In this document: positions 9,004-19,600 of the stretch, in pieces
Numbering within the stretch: the stretch's first letter is position 1
Layout of the letters: each line of letters opens with the position of its first letter
NCBI GenBank assembly: GCA_015064725.1
Contig: SVRQ01000006.1
Coordinates: 1 to 64,000 of the forward strand
Source of the DNA: Oscillospiraceae bacterium
Lineage (GTDB): Bacteria; Bacillota; Clostridia; Oscillospirales; CAG-272
Direction of reading: 5' to 3'
DNA: 64,000 nt
Notes under the pieces: model-generated
What the model was told of the DNA's origin: nothing
The model's input: the letters and a program-made list of their open reading frames with translations, nothing else
Databases searched by the model: none
Position numbers and translations under genes: made by a program

Positions 9004-9154
9004 ATTAAAGAAGAATAAATTTATAATTTTTACCCTCGCGTTTTCGCAAATTACTTTTTCCCCTCGGGAATGGCTTCCCGTATATTTCATCCTCTCATCG
9101 GCGGCTGAGAGGTCAAAAAAATCTTTTCTTATTGTCGCCGAGAATGGAGTTATT

Positions 9155-10327
9155 ATGGCAAGCTTATCACTCAGACACATCTACAAAAAATACCCCGGCG
9201 GTGTTACAGCCGTTTCCGACTTCTGTCTTGAAATCAAAGACACAGAATTCATCGTATTCGTTGGTCCTTCCGGTTGCGGTAAATCCACAACTCTTCGTAT
9301 GATCGCAGGTCTTGAAGAAATTTCCGAAGGTGAACTTTACATCGGCGACCGTCTTGTAAACGACGTTGCTCCTAAAGACCGTGACATCGCGATGGTGTTC
9401 CAGAACTACGCTCTTTACCCCCATATGACAGTATTCGACAATATGGCGTTCGGTCTTAAACTTCGCAAAGTTCCCAAAGAAACTATCAAACGTAAAGTTG
9501 AAGAAGCTGCTCGCATCCTCGACATCTCTCACCTTCTCGACAGATTCCCCAAGGCTCTCTCCGGTGGTCAGAAACAGCGTGTTGCTCTCGGCCGTGCGCT
9601 CGTTCGTGAACCCAAGGTATTCCTTCTTGACGAACCTCTTTCCAACCTTGACGCTAAGCTCCGTGCGGGAATGAGAACTGAAATCACAAAACTCCACAAC
9701 ACTCTCGGCGCTACATTCGTATATGTAACACACGACCAGGTAGAAGCTATGACAATGGCTACTCGTATCGTTGTTATGAAAGACGGTATCATCCAGCAGG
9801 TTGACACACCTCAGAACCTTTACGATACACCTTGCAACGTATTCGTTGCAGGCTTCATCGGCACACCTCAGATGAACTTCATCAACTGCAAGCTCATCAA
9901 AGAAGGCAACGGTACATACCTCGAATTCGGCGAAGTTAAGATCAAGCTTCCCGAAGGCAAGGCTAACCTCCCCGAGCTCAAAGATTACATCGGTAAAGAC
10001 GTTATCGCAGGTGTTCGTCCCGAAGCTATCGTTGACACACCCGCTCAGATCGCAGCCCTCAAGGATTCCTCTTTCGAAGTTTACGTTGACGTAACAGAAC
10101 TTATGGGTGCTGAAATCTACCTCTACCTCGTTGCTAACAAGGTTGTTATCGACGAAGCTCAGATGAAGAAAAAGAACGTTGTTATCGACCGTTCCGGCGA
10201 AGTTAAGCTCACAGCTCGTGTATCTCCCAGATCTCAGGCTCGCGGCGGCGACACAATCACGATCGCTATCGATACAGAACGCGTTCACATCTTCGACAAA
10301 GATACAGAAAAGTGCATCTGCCACTAA
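9155..10327 (+). CDS. ABC transporter ATP-binding protein, MsmX/UgpC/MalK-type
   Basis: Walker A GPSGCGKST, signature LSGGQKQRV, Walker B VFLLDEPLSNLD, C-terminal TOBE-like region. Confidence 0.93.
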   Translation: MASLSLRHIYKKYPGGVTAVSDFCLEIKDTEFIVFVGPSGCGKSTTLRMIAGLEEISEGELYIGDRLVNDVAPKDRDIAMVFQNYALYPHMTVFDNMAFGLKLRKVPKETIKRKVEEAARILDISHLLDRFPKALSGGQKQRVALGRALVREPKVFLLDEPLSNLDAKLRAGMRTEITKLHNTLGATFVYVTHDQVEAMTMATRIVVMKDGIIQQVDTPQNLYDTPCNVFVAGFIGTPQMNFINCKLIKEGNGTYLEFGEVKIKLPEGKANLPELKDYIGKDVIAGVRPEAIVDTPAQIAALKDSSFEVYVDVTELMGAEIYLYLVANKVVIDEAQMKKKNVVIDRSGEVKLTARVSPRSQARGGDTITIAIDTERVHIFDKDTEKCICH

Positions 10328-10340
10328 TCAGAATACCCAA

Positions 10341-10369
10341 AACCGAAGCCTCACGGCTTCGGTTTTTTT
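10341..10369 (+). terminator. Intrinsic terminator (AACCGAAGCC-TCAC-GGCTTCGGTTTTTTT)
   Basis: Stem plus T-run. Confidence 0.88.
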
Positions 10370-10424
10370 GTGTCTTCCCTTTTTTGAAAAAAAGCAAGAT
10401 GAATCGCACTTAGCGCACCGTTTT

Positions 10425-10456
10425 TTTGTAGGGACAGGCGTCCTCGACTGTCCTTA
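10425..10456. repeat. Intergenic repeat-like motif (TTTTTTTGTAGGGACAGGCGTCCTCGACTGTCC)
   Basis: GGACAG/CTGTCC inverted repeat; resembles GTAGGG...GTCC dispersed elements of gut Clostridia. Confidence 0.4.
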
Positions 10457-10584
10457 TCACGCGCAAGCAAAAAATGAAGACTCGCTTCACAAAAGCTTGC
10501 AAAATGCTTTCTTTGTTTTTCGCAATTTTTTTATTATAATGAAGATACAAAAGCGCTTTTGAAAAAATAAAAGGAGGTTTTTAT

Positions 10585-11640
10585 ATGTCAATAGGAACAA
10601 CCATCAAAAAATTACGCAGAGAGCGTAATATAACCCAAGAACAACTCGCAGAATATTTGGGAGTTTCCGCAAATTCCGTTTCCCAATGGGAATGTGATAA
10701 GACCGCGCCGGATATTTCCCATTTGCCTATCCTTGCGGGCATTTTCGAAGTAAGCGCAGATATACTTCTTGAAATAGATATAGTCAAAAGCAAAAAACAA
10801 GCAGAAATAAAAAGATTCACAGAAGAAAATGCCCTCTTACATAGCAAAGGAAAAACAGATGAACGGCTTAAACTTTGCCGCGAAATGCAGAAAAAATACC
10901 CCAATGATGAAACTGTAATGTTTTATCTTATGCGTGCTCTACAAAACGGATATGCTAAGGAAAATTTTGATGAAATAATAATGCTTGGCGAAACTCTGCT
11001 TTCATCCCAAAACGCAGAATATAAATTAGGAGCCATAAGAGCGCTCTGTTTTTCTTGGAAGGAAAACGGTGATGAAGGAAACGCACTCCGCTATGCAAAA
11101 ATGCTGCCAGAATATGACGACCTTTTGGTACACATTCTTAAAGGCGAGGAGCTTACCGAGCATTGTCAAAAATTCTTTTATAATATTTGCGACAAGATGT
11201 ACGTTGAGTTAAGCTATCTTTTAGACAGAAAGGATGCTCCTTACACCGCGAAAGAAAAGTACCAAATGCGAAAATCACTTTACAATATTTTTCATATCAT
11301 ATTTTCCGACGGAGATTTCGGATATTGGGAAGACAGACTTGGCAGACTTTGCTTCTTTATGGCTTGCGACAGTATGGAGCTCGGCGAAAACGAACAAGCA
11401 CTTGTGGAGCTCGAAAAAATGCTTTCCCATTTTGAAAAAGCTCAAAGCTTCGATAAAATAAGACACACTTCCCCGCTTGTAAATACTCTGACCGTAAGCA
11501 AAGAGGACTGTAAAAAACACAGCGAGGAAACTCTCGCACATCAATATTATCGATATATCAATAATAAACAAAATCTCTTTGCCGCTATATCGAAAGACCC
11601 TCGCTTTGTTTCCGTATTGGAAAGCCTTTCAAAGCTTTGA
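10585..11640 (+). CDS. XRE-family HTH regulator with helical (TPR-like) C-terminus
   Basis: IGTTIKKLRRERNITQEQLAEYLGVSANSVSQWECDKTAPDI. Confidence 0.85.
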   Translation: MSIGTTIKKLRRERNITQEQLAEYLGVSANSVSQWECDKTAPDISHLPILAGIFEVSADILLEIDIVKSKKQAEIKRFTEENALLHSKGKTDERLKLCREMQKKYPNDETVMFYLMRALQNGYAKENFDEIIMLGETLLSSQNAEYKLGAIRALCFSWKENGDEGNALRYAKMLPEYDDLLVHILKGEELTEHCQKFFYNICDKMYVELSYLLDRKDAPYTAKEKYQMRKSLYNIFHIIFSDGDFGYWEDRLGRLCFFMACDSMELGENEQALVELEKMLSHFEKAQSFDKIRHTSPLVNTLTVSKEDCKKHSEETLAHQYYRYINNKQNLFAAISKDPRFVSVLESLSKL

Positions 11641-11649
11641 ATACACATA

Positions 11650-11679
11650 AAAAATCTCACCATTAAGGTGAGATTTTTT
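11650..11679. terminator. Bidirectional terminator between convergent genes
   Basis: AAAAATCTCACC-ATTA-AGGTGAGATTTTTT. Confidence 0.85.
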
Positions 11680-11687
11680 ATGTACTC

Positions 11688-12353
11688 TTATTTTTCCATA
11701 ATCGTTACGTTTTCGGGAAGAATGCCTGCCTGGAGATAAACGATCTCCAAGATTTGAGAAAGATCGTTGGGCTGCAATCCCTCGCTCTTTACAATTACGT
11801 TTGCTTTGTCGCCGTTGATGACCGCAACGCATTCTTCAAAGCCTTTTGCCTTGATAAGGGTTTCTATGTTGGATTCGTTTTCGATAACCTTTGCCATAGT
11901 TGCAATATCAAGAAGCGCCTGCTCTTTTGCAGTTTCAAGTGCTTCGGAATCATCTACAACGCCTTGAAGGACTTCAAGCGCTTCATCTCTTGCGCGTTCG
12001 CGCTCAACGAGAGATGCCGCAAAATAATCCTTGCCCGAAGCGTTTACGTCTGTCGCGCCGCCCGTTGTTCCCGTAATGCCGACCTGTGCCCCGCCCTGAT
12101 CTTTATCCGTGTCGGCAGGTCCGCCGAAAAGCTTCCAGTTTACAAACACAGCCGCACCGATAACGAGCACGGACAAGACTATAGCCACATTGCGAACGCC
12201 AAAGCTTTTTGCGCCGTCTTTGAAAGTATCGGATGTAAATACGCTCTTGAATTTAAAATCTTTTTTCTTTGCCTCGGGAAGTTCAAGAACGGATTCTTCC
12301 ACAGCTTCTTCCGCACCGTTTATTCTTTTTGCTGCTCTTTCTTCGTTTCTCAT
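11688..12353 (-). CDS. spoIIIAH: Stage III sporulation protein AH
   Basis: Position in operon and SpoIIIAH-like TM plus C-terminal domain (ERERARDEALEVLQGV...VIVKSEGL). Confidence 0.88.
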   Translation of the reverse strand: MRNEERAAKRINGAEEAVEESVLELPEAKKKDFKFKSVFTSDTFKDGAKSFGVRNVAIVLSVLVIGAAVFVNWKLFGGPADTDKDQGGAQVGITGTTGGATDVNASGKDYFAASLVERERARDEALEVLQGVVDDSEALETAKEQALLDIATMAKVIENESNIETLIKAKGFEECVAVINGDKANVIVKSEGLQPNDLSQILEIVYLQAGILPENVTIMEK

Positions 12354-12385
12354 AAGTAAAATTCTCCTTTTTATTTTGTTTATTT

Positions 12386-12886
12386 TTATTTTGTTCCGAC
12401 TACGCAGATACGGTTTTTTGAAAGCCCGAATGCTGTAGATACGGAATTTATTATTTTCTTCTGAACGGCGTAATCATCGCCGCCGGGGCACACGATGGAT
12501 ACTCCCGTAATAGACGGATAAACCTCTTTCGCAAGGACAAGCTCATATTCTCCGTTTTCATTTTTTACGGTTATGTATTCCTTGCTGACGTCTTCCCCGT
12601 TCATATCTTCATTTGAAACGTAAATAAATTCCGTACCGCTTTCGGTGCTTACCATCACGGAAACATCGGTGCTTCCCGTGATCTTCTCCGTTATGCTTCT
12701 AATCTTATTCTCTATCTCGCTTATATATTCCATAGTTTGCAAAGAAACTTCAATTTCTTTTTCGTTTGTTTCTTTTTTATCCCACGGTGCTATATATCCC
12801 AAGATCACAAGCAGAAGTCCCAAAGCGCCGACAAGAAAAAGCAAAATGAGCTTTTTTCTTTCCGTTCCCGAAAAAATATTATTCAC
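12386..12886 (-). CDS. spoIIIAG: Stage III sporulation protein AG
   Basis: Synteny; TM plus SpoIIIAG-like C-terminus (PSITGVSIVCPGGDDYAVQKKIINSVSTAFGLSKNRICV). Confidence 0.9.
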   Translation of the reverse strand: MNNIFSGTERKKLILLFLVGALGLLLVILGYIAPWDKKETNEKEIEVSLQTMEYISEIENKIRSITEKITGSTDVSVMVSTESGTEFIYVSNEDMNGEDVSKEYITVKNENGEYELVLAKEVYPSITGVSIVCPGGDDYAVQKKIINSVSTAFGLSKNRICVVGTK

Positions 12887-13380
12887 GTTCCCGCCCCCTT
12901 TTTCATAATATGTATATTCGCCGTGTTTAAAAATAATTCCGAAATATATTCATCAACTTCGTCCTTTCTTGAAATATCCGAAAGGAAGAGAGTTACATCG
13001 GTGATCCTCACGGCAGAGGGATCTTTCCCGTCTATGGCAACAACTATATACATATCTTCCTCTTTATAGCCGAAATTAGCGCCCACAAGCTTTGAGAGCT
13101 CCTTTTCTATATTCTTCTTCGCCTCAAGTGCCACGCTTGTTTGAGCCTTATCGGAAACGCTTGCAGAAGCATCCTCGATCTCCACGCCGAAGTTATCCAA
13201 AAGTGTCGGAGCTTTTTGCGCAAAAGAAAGAAACGGAGCAAGCAGCGCGCAGATCACGCACAGTGAAACGATATACTTTATATACTTTTTTATCTTTCCC
13301 TCAGGCGATACAGCCATAGCAAGACCGCCGGATATTGCCGTTATGCAAAAGCTTTTTACAAAATCATAGAATGAAGTCAT
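12883..13380 (-). CDS. spoIIIAF: Stage III sporulation protein AF
   Basis: Synteny; N-terminal TM segments; 165 aa. Confidence 0.85.
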   Translation of the reverse strand: MTSFYDFVKSFCITAISGGLAMAVSPEGKIKKYIKYIVSLCVICALLAPFLSFAQKAPTLLDNFGVEIEDASASVSDKAQTSVALEAKKNIEKELSKLVGANFGYKEEDMYIVVAIDGKDPSAVRITDVTLFLSDISRKDEVDEYISELFLNTANIHIMKKGAGT

Positions 13381-14492
13381 TTCACAGCACCTCCGCCCGT
13401 AAATGCCGCCGCGGCAAGCGCTATTATGAAAAGCATTGCCATACTAGCCATAGCCGCTATCAAAAAACCCGTTATCTGCGATATTTCGGAGAAAAAAGCC
13501 CTCTCTTTTTGGAGTGAAAAAGCGGCAGACACCGCACCCACAGCATCCAGCATAAGCTTCCAAAGCATCATTTTTATCACGGGGATGCCAAATATCACGC
13601 ATATAACAACAGCCCCTCCGATGCCGGTTCCTGCCTTTACAAGCCCTATTGACGATGCGACCGTGGTCACGGCATCCGCAAGCGCTCCGCCTACTATCGG
13701 AACGGCGTTGCCTATAACGAATTTCACTCCTTTTACCGCAGCCGTATCTGCGCTTTTTGCAATGACGTTTTGAAACGTCATCACACAGGTAAGGATCAGC
13801 ATAACGGAGGATAGGACGTAAGTGACCGTATTTTTTATCAGTCTTGAAAAACCCGAAATATCCACCTCGGAACAAACGGATGACGTTACGGAAATACAGA
13901 CAAGCGCAGACAAAAGCGGCACTAATATCTCCACGGAAAAGCTCTCCAAAAACGCCACAACGGCGGCAAGAACTCCGCCGAAGACCGCAGATGCGCTTAT
14001 CTCTCCGCAGGAAAGCATAAGCGCAGACATCGCGGGAACGATCACTCTCATAAATGACGTGACCTGCTGTGTAAACACATTAAAATCCTCGAACAGATCA
14101 CGGACGTAATAAAAAGCCGCCGAAGATATGCAAAGCACCGAAATAAACTCAAGTGTATGTTTTAAGCTCTCTACCGCAGCACTCTCTTTTAACGCGGACA
14201 AAACCGCAGAAATGACGCAAAGACCCAGCAAAAGCAAAAAAGCGGACACCACCTCGGGAAACACACTACCCGCAATGGATATCACGGCAGAAAATGCGCT
14301 TTTTAGATTGAAAACCTCCATAAATTCTTCGCTCGAATAATCAAAAATATCTTCGGGAAGATATTTTTGCACCTCTTTCGGTATGGCAGAGCCTTCAACA
14401 GGGCTTGGCATCTCATCGAGCGCAAACACGCGCGGACAAAGCAAAAATATTGCAAGAAAGCACAGAAGAAAAAACGAAATTCTTTTTTTCAT
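13377..14492 (-). CDS. spoIIIAE: Stage III sporulation protein AE
   Basis: 371-aa polytopic membrane protein with signal peptide; synteny. Confidence 0.92.
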   Translation of the reverse strand: MKKRISFFLLCFLAIFLLCPRVFALDEMPSPVEGSAIPKEVQKYLPEDIFDYSSEEFMEVFNLKSAFSAVISIAGSVFPEVVSAFLLLLGLCVISAVLSALKESAAVESLKHTLEFISVLCISSAAFYYVRDLFEDFNVFTQQVTSFMRVIVPAMSALMLSCGEISASAVFGGVLAAVVAFLESFSVEILVPLLSALVCISVTSSVCSEVDISGFSRLIKNTVTYVLSSVMLILTCVMTFQNVIAKSADTAAVKGVKFVIGNAVPIVGGALADAVTTVASSIGLVKAGTGIGGAVVICVIFGIPVIKMMLWKLMLDAVGAVSAAFSLQKERAFFSEISQITGFLIAAMASMAMLFIIALAAAAFTGGGAVK

Positions 14493-14878
14493 CGTTCCAT
14501 CACCTCAAACGCGAGAGTAATAAGACTTTTTACCACAGGTAAAGAAAGCAGCATTATACTTGCTTTTGCCGCAAACTCAACTCTGCCTGCTATGGCATTT
14601 TCTCCACAATCACGGCAAATATCGGCGGTGGTTTGAGATATTATCGCAATACCAAGCGCCTTCAGAACCGTTTCTATATAGATCGAAAAGCCTGTTTCGC
14701 TTGAAATCTCGCCGATATAGCTTATAACCGGATACAGCAAAGCAAAGGAGCTTCCCACAAGCAAAAGCCCTGCAGCGGCGCTGATATAACCCGATATTTC
14801 GTTTTTCAAAGCCTTGAGAACGCTTACGCATACAACTCCGATAAGTGCAATGCCACATAATTTTATCATCATACTCAA
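14489..14878 (-). CDS. spoIIIAD: Stage III sporulation protein AD
   Basis: Synteny and SpoIIIAC/AD membrane family sequence. Confidence 0.92.
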   Translation of the reverse strand: MSMMIKLCGIALIGVVCVSVLKALKNEISGYISAAAGLLLVGSSFALLYPVISYIGEISSETGFSIYIETVLKALGIAIISQTTADICRDCGENAIAGRVEFAAKASIMLLSLPVVKSLITLAFEVMER

Positions 14879-15069
14879 ATACCGAAAACGTTCTTTACAG
14901 TGTCGAGAAGTCCGCCAAGCTCCCCAACTATCATCAAAAGAACGATTATTATTCCCGCAACGGATGCAAGCATCGCCTGCTCATCCCTGCCGGATTTTGA
15001 TAAGACCTGATAAACTACCGTCACAAGGAAGCCTACCCCCGCGACCTTTAAAATAAGCTCCACGTTCAT
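14875..15069 (-). CDS. spoIIIAC: Stage III sporulation protein AC
   Basis: 64 aa, ILKVAGVGFLVTVVYQVLSKSGRDEQA. Confidence 0.92.
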   Translation of the reverse strand: MNVELILKVAGVGFLVTVVYQVLSKSGRDEQAMLASVAGIIIVLLMIVGELGGLLDTVKNVFGI

Positions 15070-15083
15070 ACCCCGAACCCTTC

Positions 15084-15587
15084 CTATATTACAAGTATTG
15101 CCGCAAGCGCACCCGCCGCCATACCGAGCGTTCGGTAAAGCTTTATGTTTTTTTCATTTTCCGCGCGTTGCTTCTTTATTTCTTCCCCCATCATCAAAAT
15201 ATAGTAATCAAAATTAGTCGATTGCAAAGCGGCACTTGCCTTGCCTATGCACTCTCCAAATCCAAATACGATATCCGCTTGAGAAGCCGAAAGATCAAAC
15301 TGCTTTCTGCAAGCCTCAAACGATGTGCGCCACACATCCATATAGACCTCATCATCTTCGTGAGAGCGAAGCAAAGGCAAGAACCCTCTTTTTTCCAAGA
15401 TATCGTTTGAAAAATTACGGTATATCAGCTTTGTAGGCGTAAAAAAATAATCCACCTGATGCTTCACGTACTCAAAAAGAGAAAGAAAAGCTTCACATTC
15501 ACAAAGCTTCTCCTTTTCTTTGTTTCCACACAAAAAGCCCGCAAAAGTACAAAATATAAACAAAAGAAAAGCCCCTGCCGTTCTCAT
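15084..15587 (-). CDS. spoIIIAB: Stage III sporulation protein AB
   Basis: Synteny and SpoIIIAB-like sequence. Confidence 0.88.
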   Translation of the reverse strand: MRTAGAFLLFIFCTFAGFLCGNKEKEKLCECEAFLSLFEYVKHQVDYFFTPTKLIYRNFSNDILEKRGFLPLLRSHEDDEVYMDVWRTSFEACRKQFDLSASQADIVFGFGECIGKASAALQSTNFDYYILMMGEEIKKQRAENEKNIKLYRTLGMAAGALAAILVI

Positions 15588-16492
15588 TCCAGCCTCCGCT
15601 TCGTATCAGTCACGGTAAAAATATATTTTTCGCTTCCGCTTTCGCGCTTCATTCCGATATAGTAGCGAAAAACTCCCGCATCGTGTAAGATTTTTATGTT
15701 GGGACGCAGCATAAGCGAGGATATATCAGCCCCGTGCGCCGTTGCAATAAGCGGCACTCCGCTGTTCTGCGCGGAAAGTATTGCCTGTGCTTCCGACGCA
15801 TCGCCTATCTCATCGCAAATGACAACCTGCGGAGAAAAAGTCCTTGTTGCGATCTCTATTCCCGTTCCTTTGGGATATCCATCCAAAAAATCGCACAGAG
15901 AATTTGAAAAAAATCCCTTTATGTATATCTCACTTCTTGTGTCCACCACACAAACACGGAATTTTTTTGCTCCTCCGCCCAATCGCATAGCAACATCCCT
16001 TATGACGGTAGTTTTTCCGACTCCCGGCGGCGAATAAAAAAGCGCACTCTCTATTCTTTCACCGCCGCAAATAAGCGGCATAACGTCATCCGAAACGCCC
16101 TTGAATATATGCGGTATGCGAATAGAAAGCGACGTAACATCACGTAAACCCAATATTTTTCCGCCCTCGCAAACAGCTCTGCCGCACACGCCGATCCTCA
16201 TGCCGTCATTAAGCATTATATATCCGTTTTTCATACTTTCCCCATATGTATGCAGCGATTCCTCGCAAAGCCTTGCAACCGTACCGCGCAGCTCTTCCTC
16301 CGCAATAGTAACTTGATCTCCACCGAAAAGATAGACGTTTTTTCCGTCATAGGTGACAGAGCAAGGGGCGTTTGCCCGTAAGCGGACTTCCGTTATTTTA
16401 TTTTCCGGAACCCGCAATAAAAAAGATGCTATAGCTCTTTTTGTTCTTTCCGGCAAACAAGCCAAAATTTTTTCAAGATAATTCAAAGACAC
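15584..16492 (-). CDS. spoIIIAA: Stage III sporulation protein AA (secretion-type ATPase); GTG start
   Basis: Walker A PPGVGKTT, VRLRANAPC, VVICDEIGDASEAQAI. Confidence 0.93.
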   Translation of the reverse strand: MSLNYLEKILACLPERTKRAIASFLLRVPENKITEVRLRANAPCSVTYDGKNVYLFGGDQVTIAEEELRGTVARLCEESLHTYGESMKNGYIMLNDGMRIGVCGRAVCEGGKILGLRDVTSLSIRIPHIFKGVSDDVMPLICGGERIESALFYSPPGVGKTTVIRDVAMRLGGGAKKFRVCVVDTRSEIYIKGFFSNSLCDFLDGYPKGTGIEIATRTFSPQVVICDEIGDASEAQAILSAQNSGVPLIATAHGADISSLMLRPNIKILHDAGVFRYYIGMKRESGSEKYIFTVTDTKRRLE

Positions 16493-16512
16493 TCTCCCCT
16501 TCCATATCTATA

Positions 16513-16542
16513 TATATATCGACTTGTCCTGTACAATATACC
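16513..16542 (-). promoter_or_regulatory. Candidate sigma-E-type promoter of spoIIIA (GGTATATT-N14-GATATATA)
   Basis: -35 matches 7/8 of GKCATATT; -10 only partly matches CATACAAT; about 20 nt upstream of the spoIIIAA GTG. Confidence 0.35.
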
Positions 16543-16602
16543 TTTATAAAGAAAAAAGCCGTCAAACGACGGCAATATACTTTTTCAAATTACTATGCAA
16601 CG

Positions 16603-16635
16603 AAAAAAGAAACGGCTTGCGCCGTTTCTTTTTTG
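16603..16635 (-). terminator. Intrinsic terminator of the solute-binding-like gene
   Basis: AAAAAAGAAACGGC-TTGC-GCCGTTTCTTTTTT. Confidence 0.88.
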
Positions 16636-16666
16636 GGGATGAATATGTTAGAAAGAAATGATTATA

Positions 16667-19600
16667 TTAGCTTTCTTTAAGATCAGAAATAGTTTTCTGC
16701 AAGTTTTCGTTGAGATAGGAAACCAATGTGTCGAACATATTGTCTGCGGAAAGAGCTTTCGCGCTTGTTCTGCAATATTCAACTACGTCAGTTGCACCTT
16801 CAACGCCCTTGATATAGGAAGCGGAAAGTTCAGCTGCGATCTCTTCGATAGACTTATACTCTGTAAAATATTTTGCTTCAACGATCTCGCAAAGGATCTC
16901 TTCGATCTCATCGGGAGCATACGTTCTTACTTTATCAGCATCGTATCCTGCAAGAGCAAGATCACCCTTATAAGAGGAAACGAGCTTATTGAGATATTCC
17001 GTATATTTCTTAGCGTTGTTCTTAGCATAGTTATAATCGGAAAGCGTTACGCCAAGAGTGGAAGCAACCTGATTCATATAGTAACCGGAGTTGTAAACAG
17101 CCTCATATACATATTTTTCGATTTCGGAAGCATTGAAGCTGTTAACTTTTTCAGATGTATAGAAATCCTGGAGAGTATAAAGGAACGTGCTCTTCATCTG
17201 ACCCGTGCAGTTGATATATTTCTGCATGTATTCTTCATATTCCAGATATTCTTTGTAAGAAATACCTGCAACTTCGCACATCTGAGCATATGCTTTTGTA
17301 TAGCTTTCAAGGAAGTAATCAAATACAGCCTCGAAAACCTTCGGGATCGTAAGATCGTTATATTCGTCCTTTGTCATTGTTGTAAGAAGCTGATCTTTAT
17401 AATGAGATTTCATCTTCTTCAAAATGTTGTTGTAGCCTGCATTGTCTTTGTTCTGCATAGACTTGAAGGCATTGTAATCCACACCGAAGGGCTGAAGGAT
17501 CTTGTTGTTAACGGCTGTTTTGAAGGAAGCCGTTGTGTGGTTCTGGCTTCTGTAATATTCAGCTCTGATAACACCAACAACTTCTTCGCCAAGTTTGATG
17601 TCATTCATTGCATCGATCTGTTCCTGTGTGAAACCGTTTGCAATAAGTCTAGGTGTGTACTCTTCTCTTACTTTAGCCATAGGTTCTGCAAACTTCTGGG
17701 CATCCTCTTTGATCTTTTCAAAGTCTTCCCAAGTGTACGTTACCTGCTGGTTGTTTTCATCAAAGAATGTGAGCGCGGACATAATGAAGGATTTTACAAG
17801 TTCTTCATATTCTTCATCGCTAAGATCATTTTCTTCGATGTAAGTCTTCTTCAAATATTCGTAAACCGCTGTTTCAAAAGCTTCAGCGCCGAGAGAGTTG
17901 TATTTAGCTTCATATTCTTCGTCCGTAAGGTCAGCGAATACCGTAAGGCGTGCAACGATTCTCAAGTTTTCGATATTTTCGTAATAAGGCAATGCCTTTT
18001 CACGAGCAGACGTATAAGTATTGTAAATATCTGCAGGAGAGCACATCTTTGTTTCCACAAGAAGCTTAAGCTCGCTTGTTGTGCAGATAGTGGAATATTT
18101 TTCGTTGATTATCTTTTCTGCGATAGTGGACTCATACCAAGAATAGTTGGGTGTGCTGCTTGCAAATACGGACTCAACCTTTTCTTCTGTAGAGTAGCTC
18201 TGCTTAACAAGCTGTTCCAAGAAGTATTCCTTGTACTGCTTCTTAAGGTTATCGCCATATGCGTTTGCTGTGGATCCCGTTGCGCTGTCATACTCATCAT
18301 ATGTCAAGCCGATCTCCGCAAGAGCTTCGGAAAGTGCTACTCTTTCAAGTATCTTGGAGAGGTTGGATTCAATGTAAGCATCGTCAACAGCGTAAATGAG
18401 AGAAGGAGAAAGTGCGGAAGCAAGGTTTGTTCTCTGAACGTAGAGCCATTCTGTTCCGGACATACCCTCTTCAAGGTGACCCATATAAACGTTACCTGTA
18501 AGAGCGTTATCCATCATATAGCCATTGTTAAGTCTTGTAACGGTATTATCATCGTTCACTTCATAGTTAACGCCTTCGATACCGTACTGAAGAAGATTCT
18601 TGATAGCAGAGTCTGTGTTGATCGCTTCAATGATCTCCATAGCGCGTTCATTGTCGGAGGAGTAAGATGTTACGGCAAGCATACCGTCAAACACAGCTTC
18701 TCTGAGAACGAAAGGATTCTGAATAACCTTGATATCGTATTTGGAATCTTCCGCAGCGTATATATCTGCCAAAGAAGCATCGCCCTTAACAACCTTAACG
18801 GCATAACCGTTTGCAGTGTTGCCTGCAAAATAGCCTGCGTTCTCGTACTCTTCCATAAGAGCGAGGTGGGAAACGTATTCGTCTATCTCAAAGAGATTCT
18901 GGATCTCAAAGCCGGATGCGGGGTCTTCCGCATTGAAGCCCTTGATAGGATCGAAATATGTGCCGATGGCAACATCTTCGGAGAATGTATAGAATATACC
19001 GAGAGCATCGGGTACTTCTTCAAAGGGAATAACGCCTTCGTTTGCTTTTACTTTAGCGAGGAAATCGGAAAGATCCGCAAAGCCTGTGAAAGTATTGATA
19101 TTATAATCGTATTTGTCTGCAAGTTCTTTATCAACGAGCAAATATGTGTATTCCGCAAGCATATTGTTGTTGGGGATAGCACAAACAGTGCCCTTGAGAG
19201 CTTTAAGCTGAGAGAAATATGTGGGGTAGATATACTTCTGGAGATTCTGGTAAGATGTATATGTAGCCTCGATGGGTTTCAAAAGACCCCAAGAATCGAA
19301 AGTATCATACATATCTTCGTCAGCGATAGTGATTATATCGATGGGAGAACGGGGTTCGGGATAAAGTGTTTCAACTTTACCGTCTTCATGAACAGTTGTC
19401 TGCTCTGCAACGTAAAGCAAACGAGTCGCAAGAGTATCAAGGCTCACTTCAACTTTGGGCTTTATCCAGTTACCGAATATTTTTTCGGTATTGTAGTTGG
19501 AAGTGGACTGTTTTTTTACATAGTTATTGTAGGTTGCAACAGCCGCATCGTACGTTTCATAATACTTTGCAAGGTCAAGCTGTTCTTCTACAAGGTCAAG

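Noticed and set aside
9167-10324. 385-aa minus-strand ORF opposite the MsmX-like gene
   Set aside because: Antisense in the same codon phase; sense strand has clear ABC motifs
11688-16492. spoIIIA operon as an unusual secretion system
   Set aside because: Complete, canonical AA-AH order; standard feeding-tube/secretion-like sporulation complex
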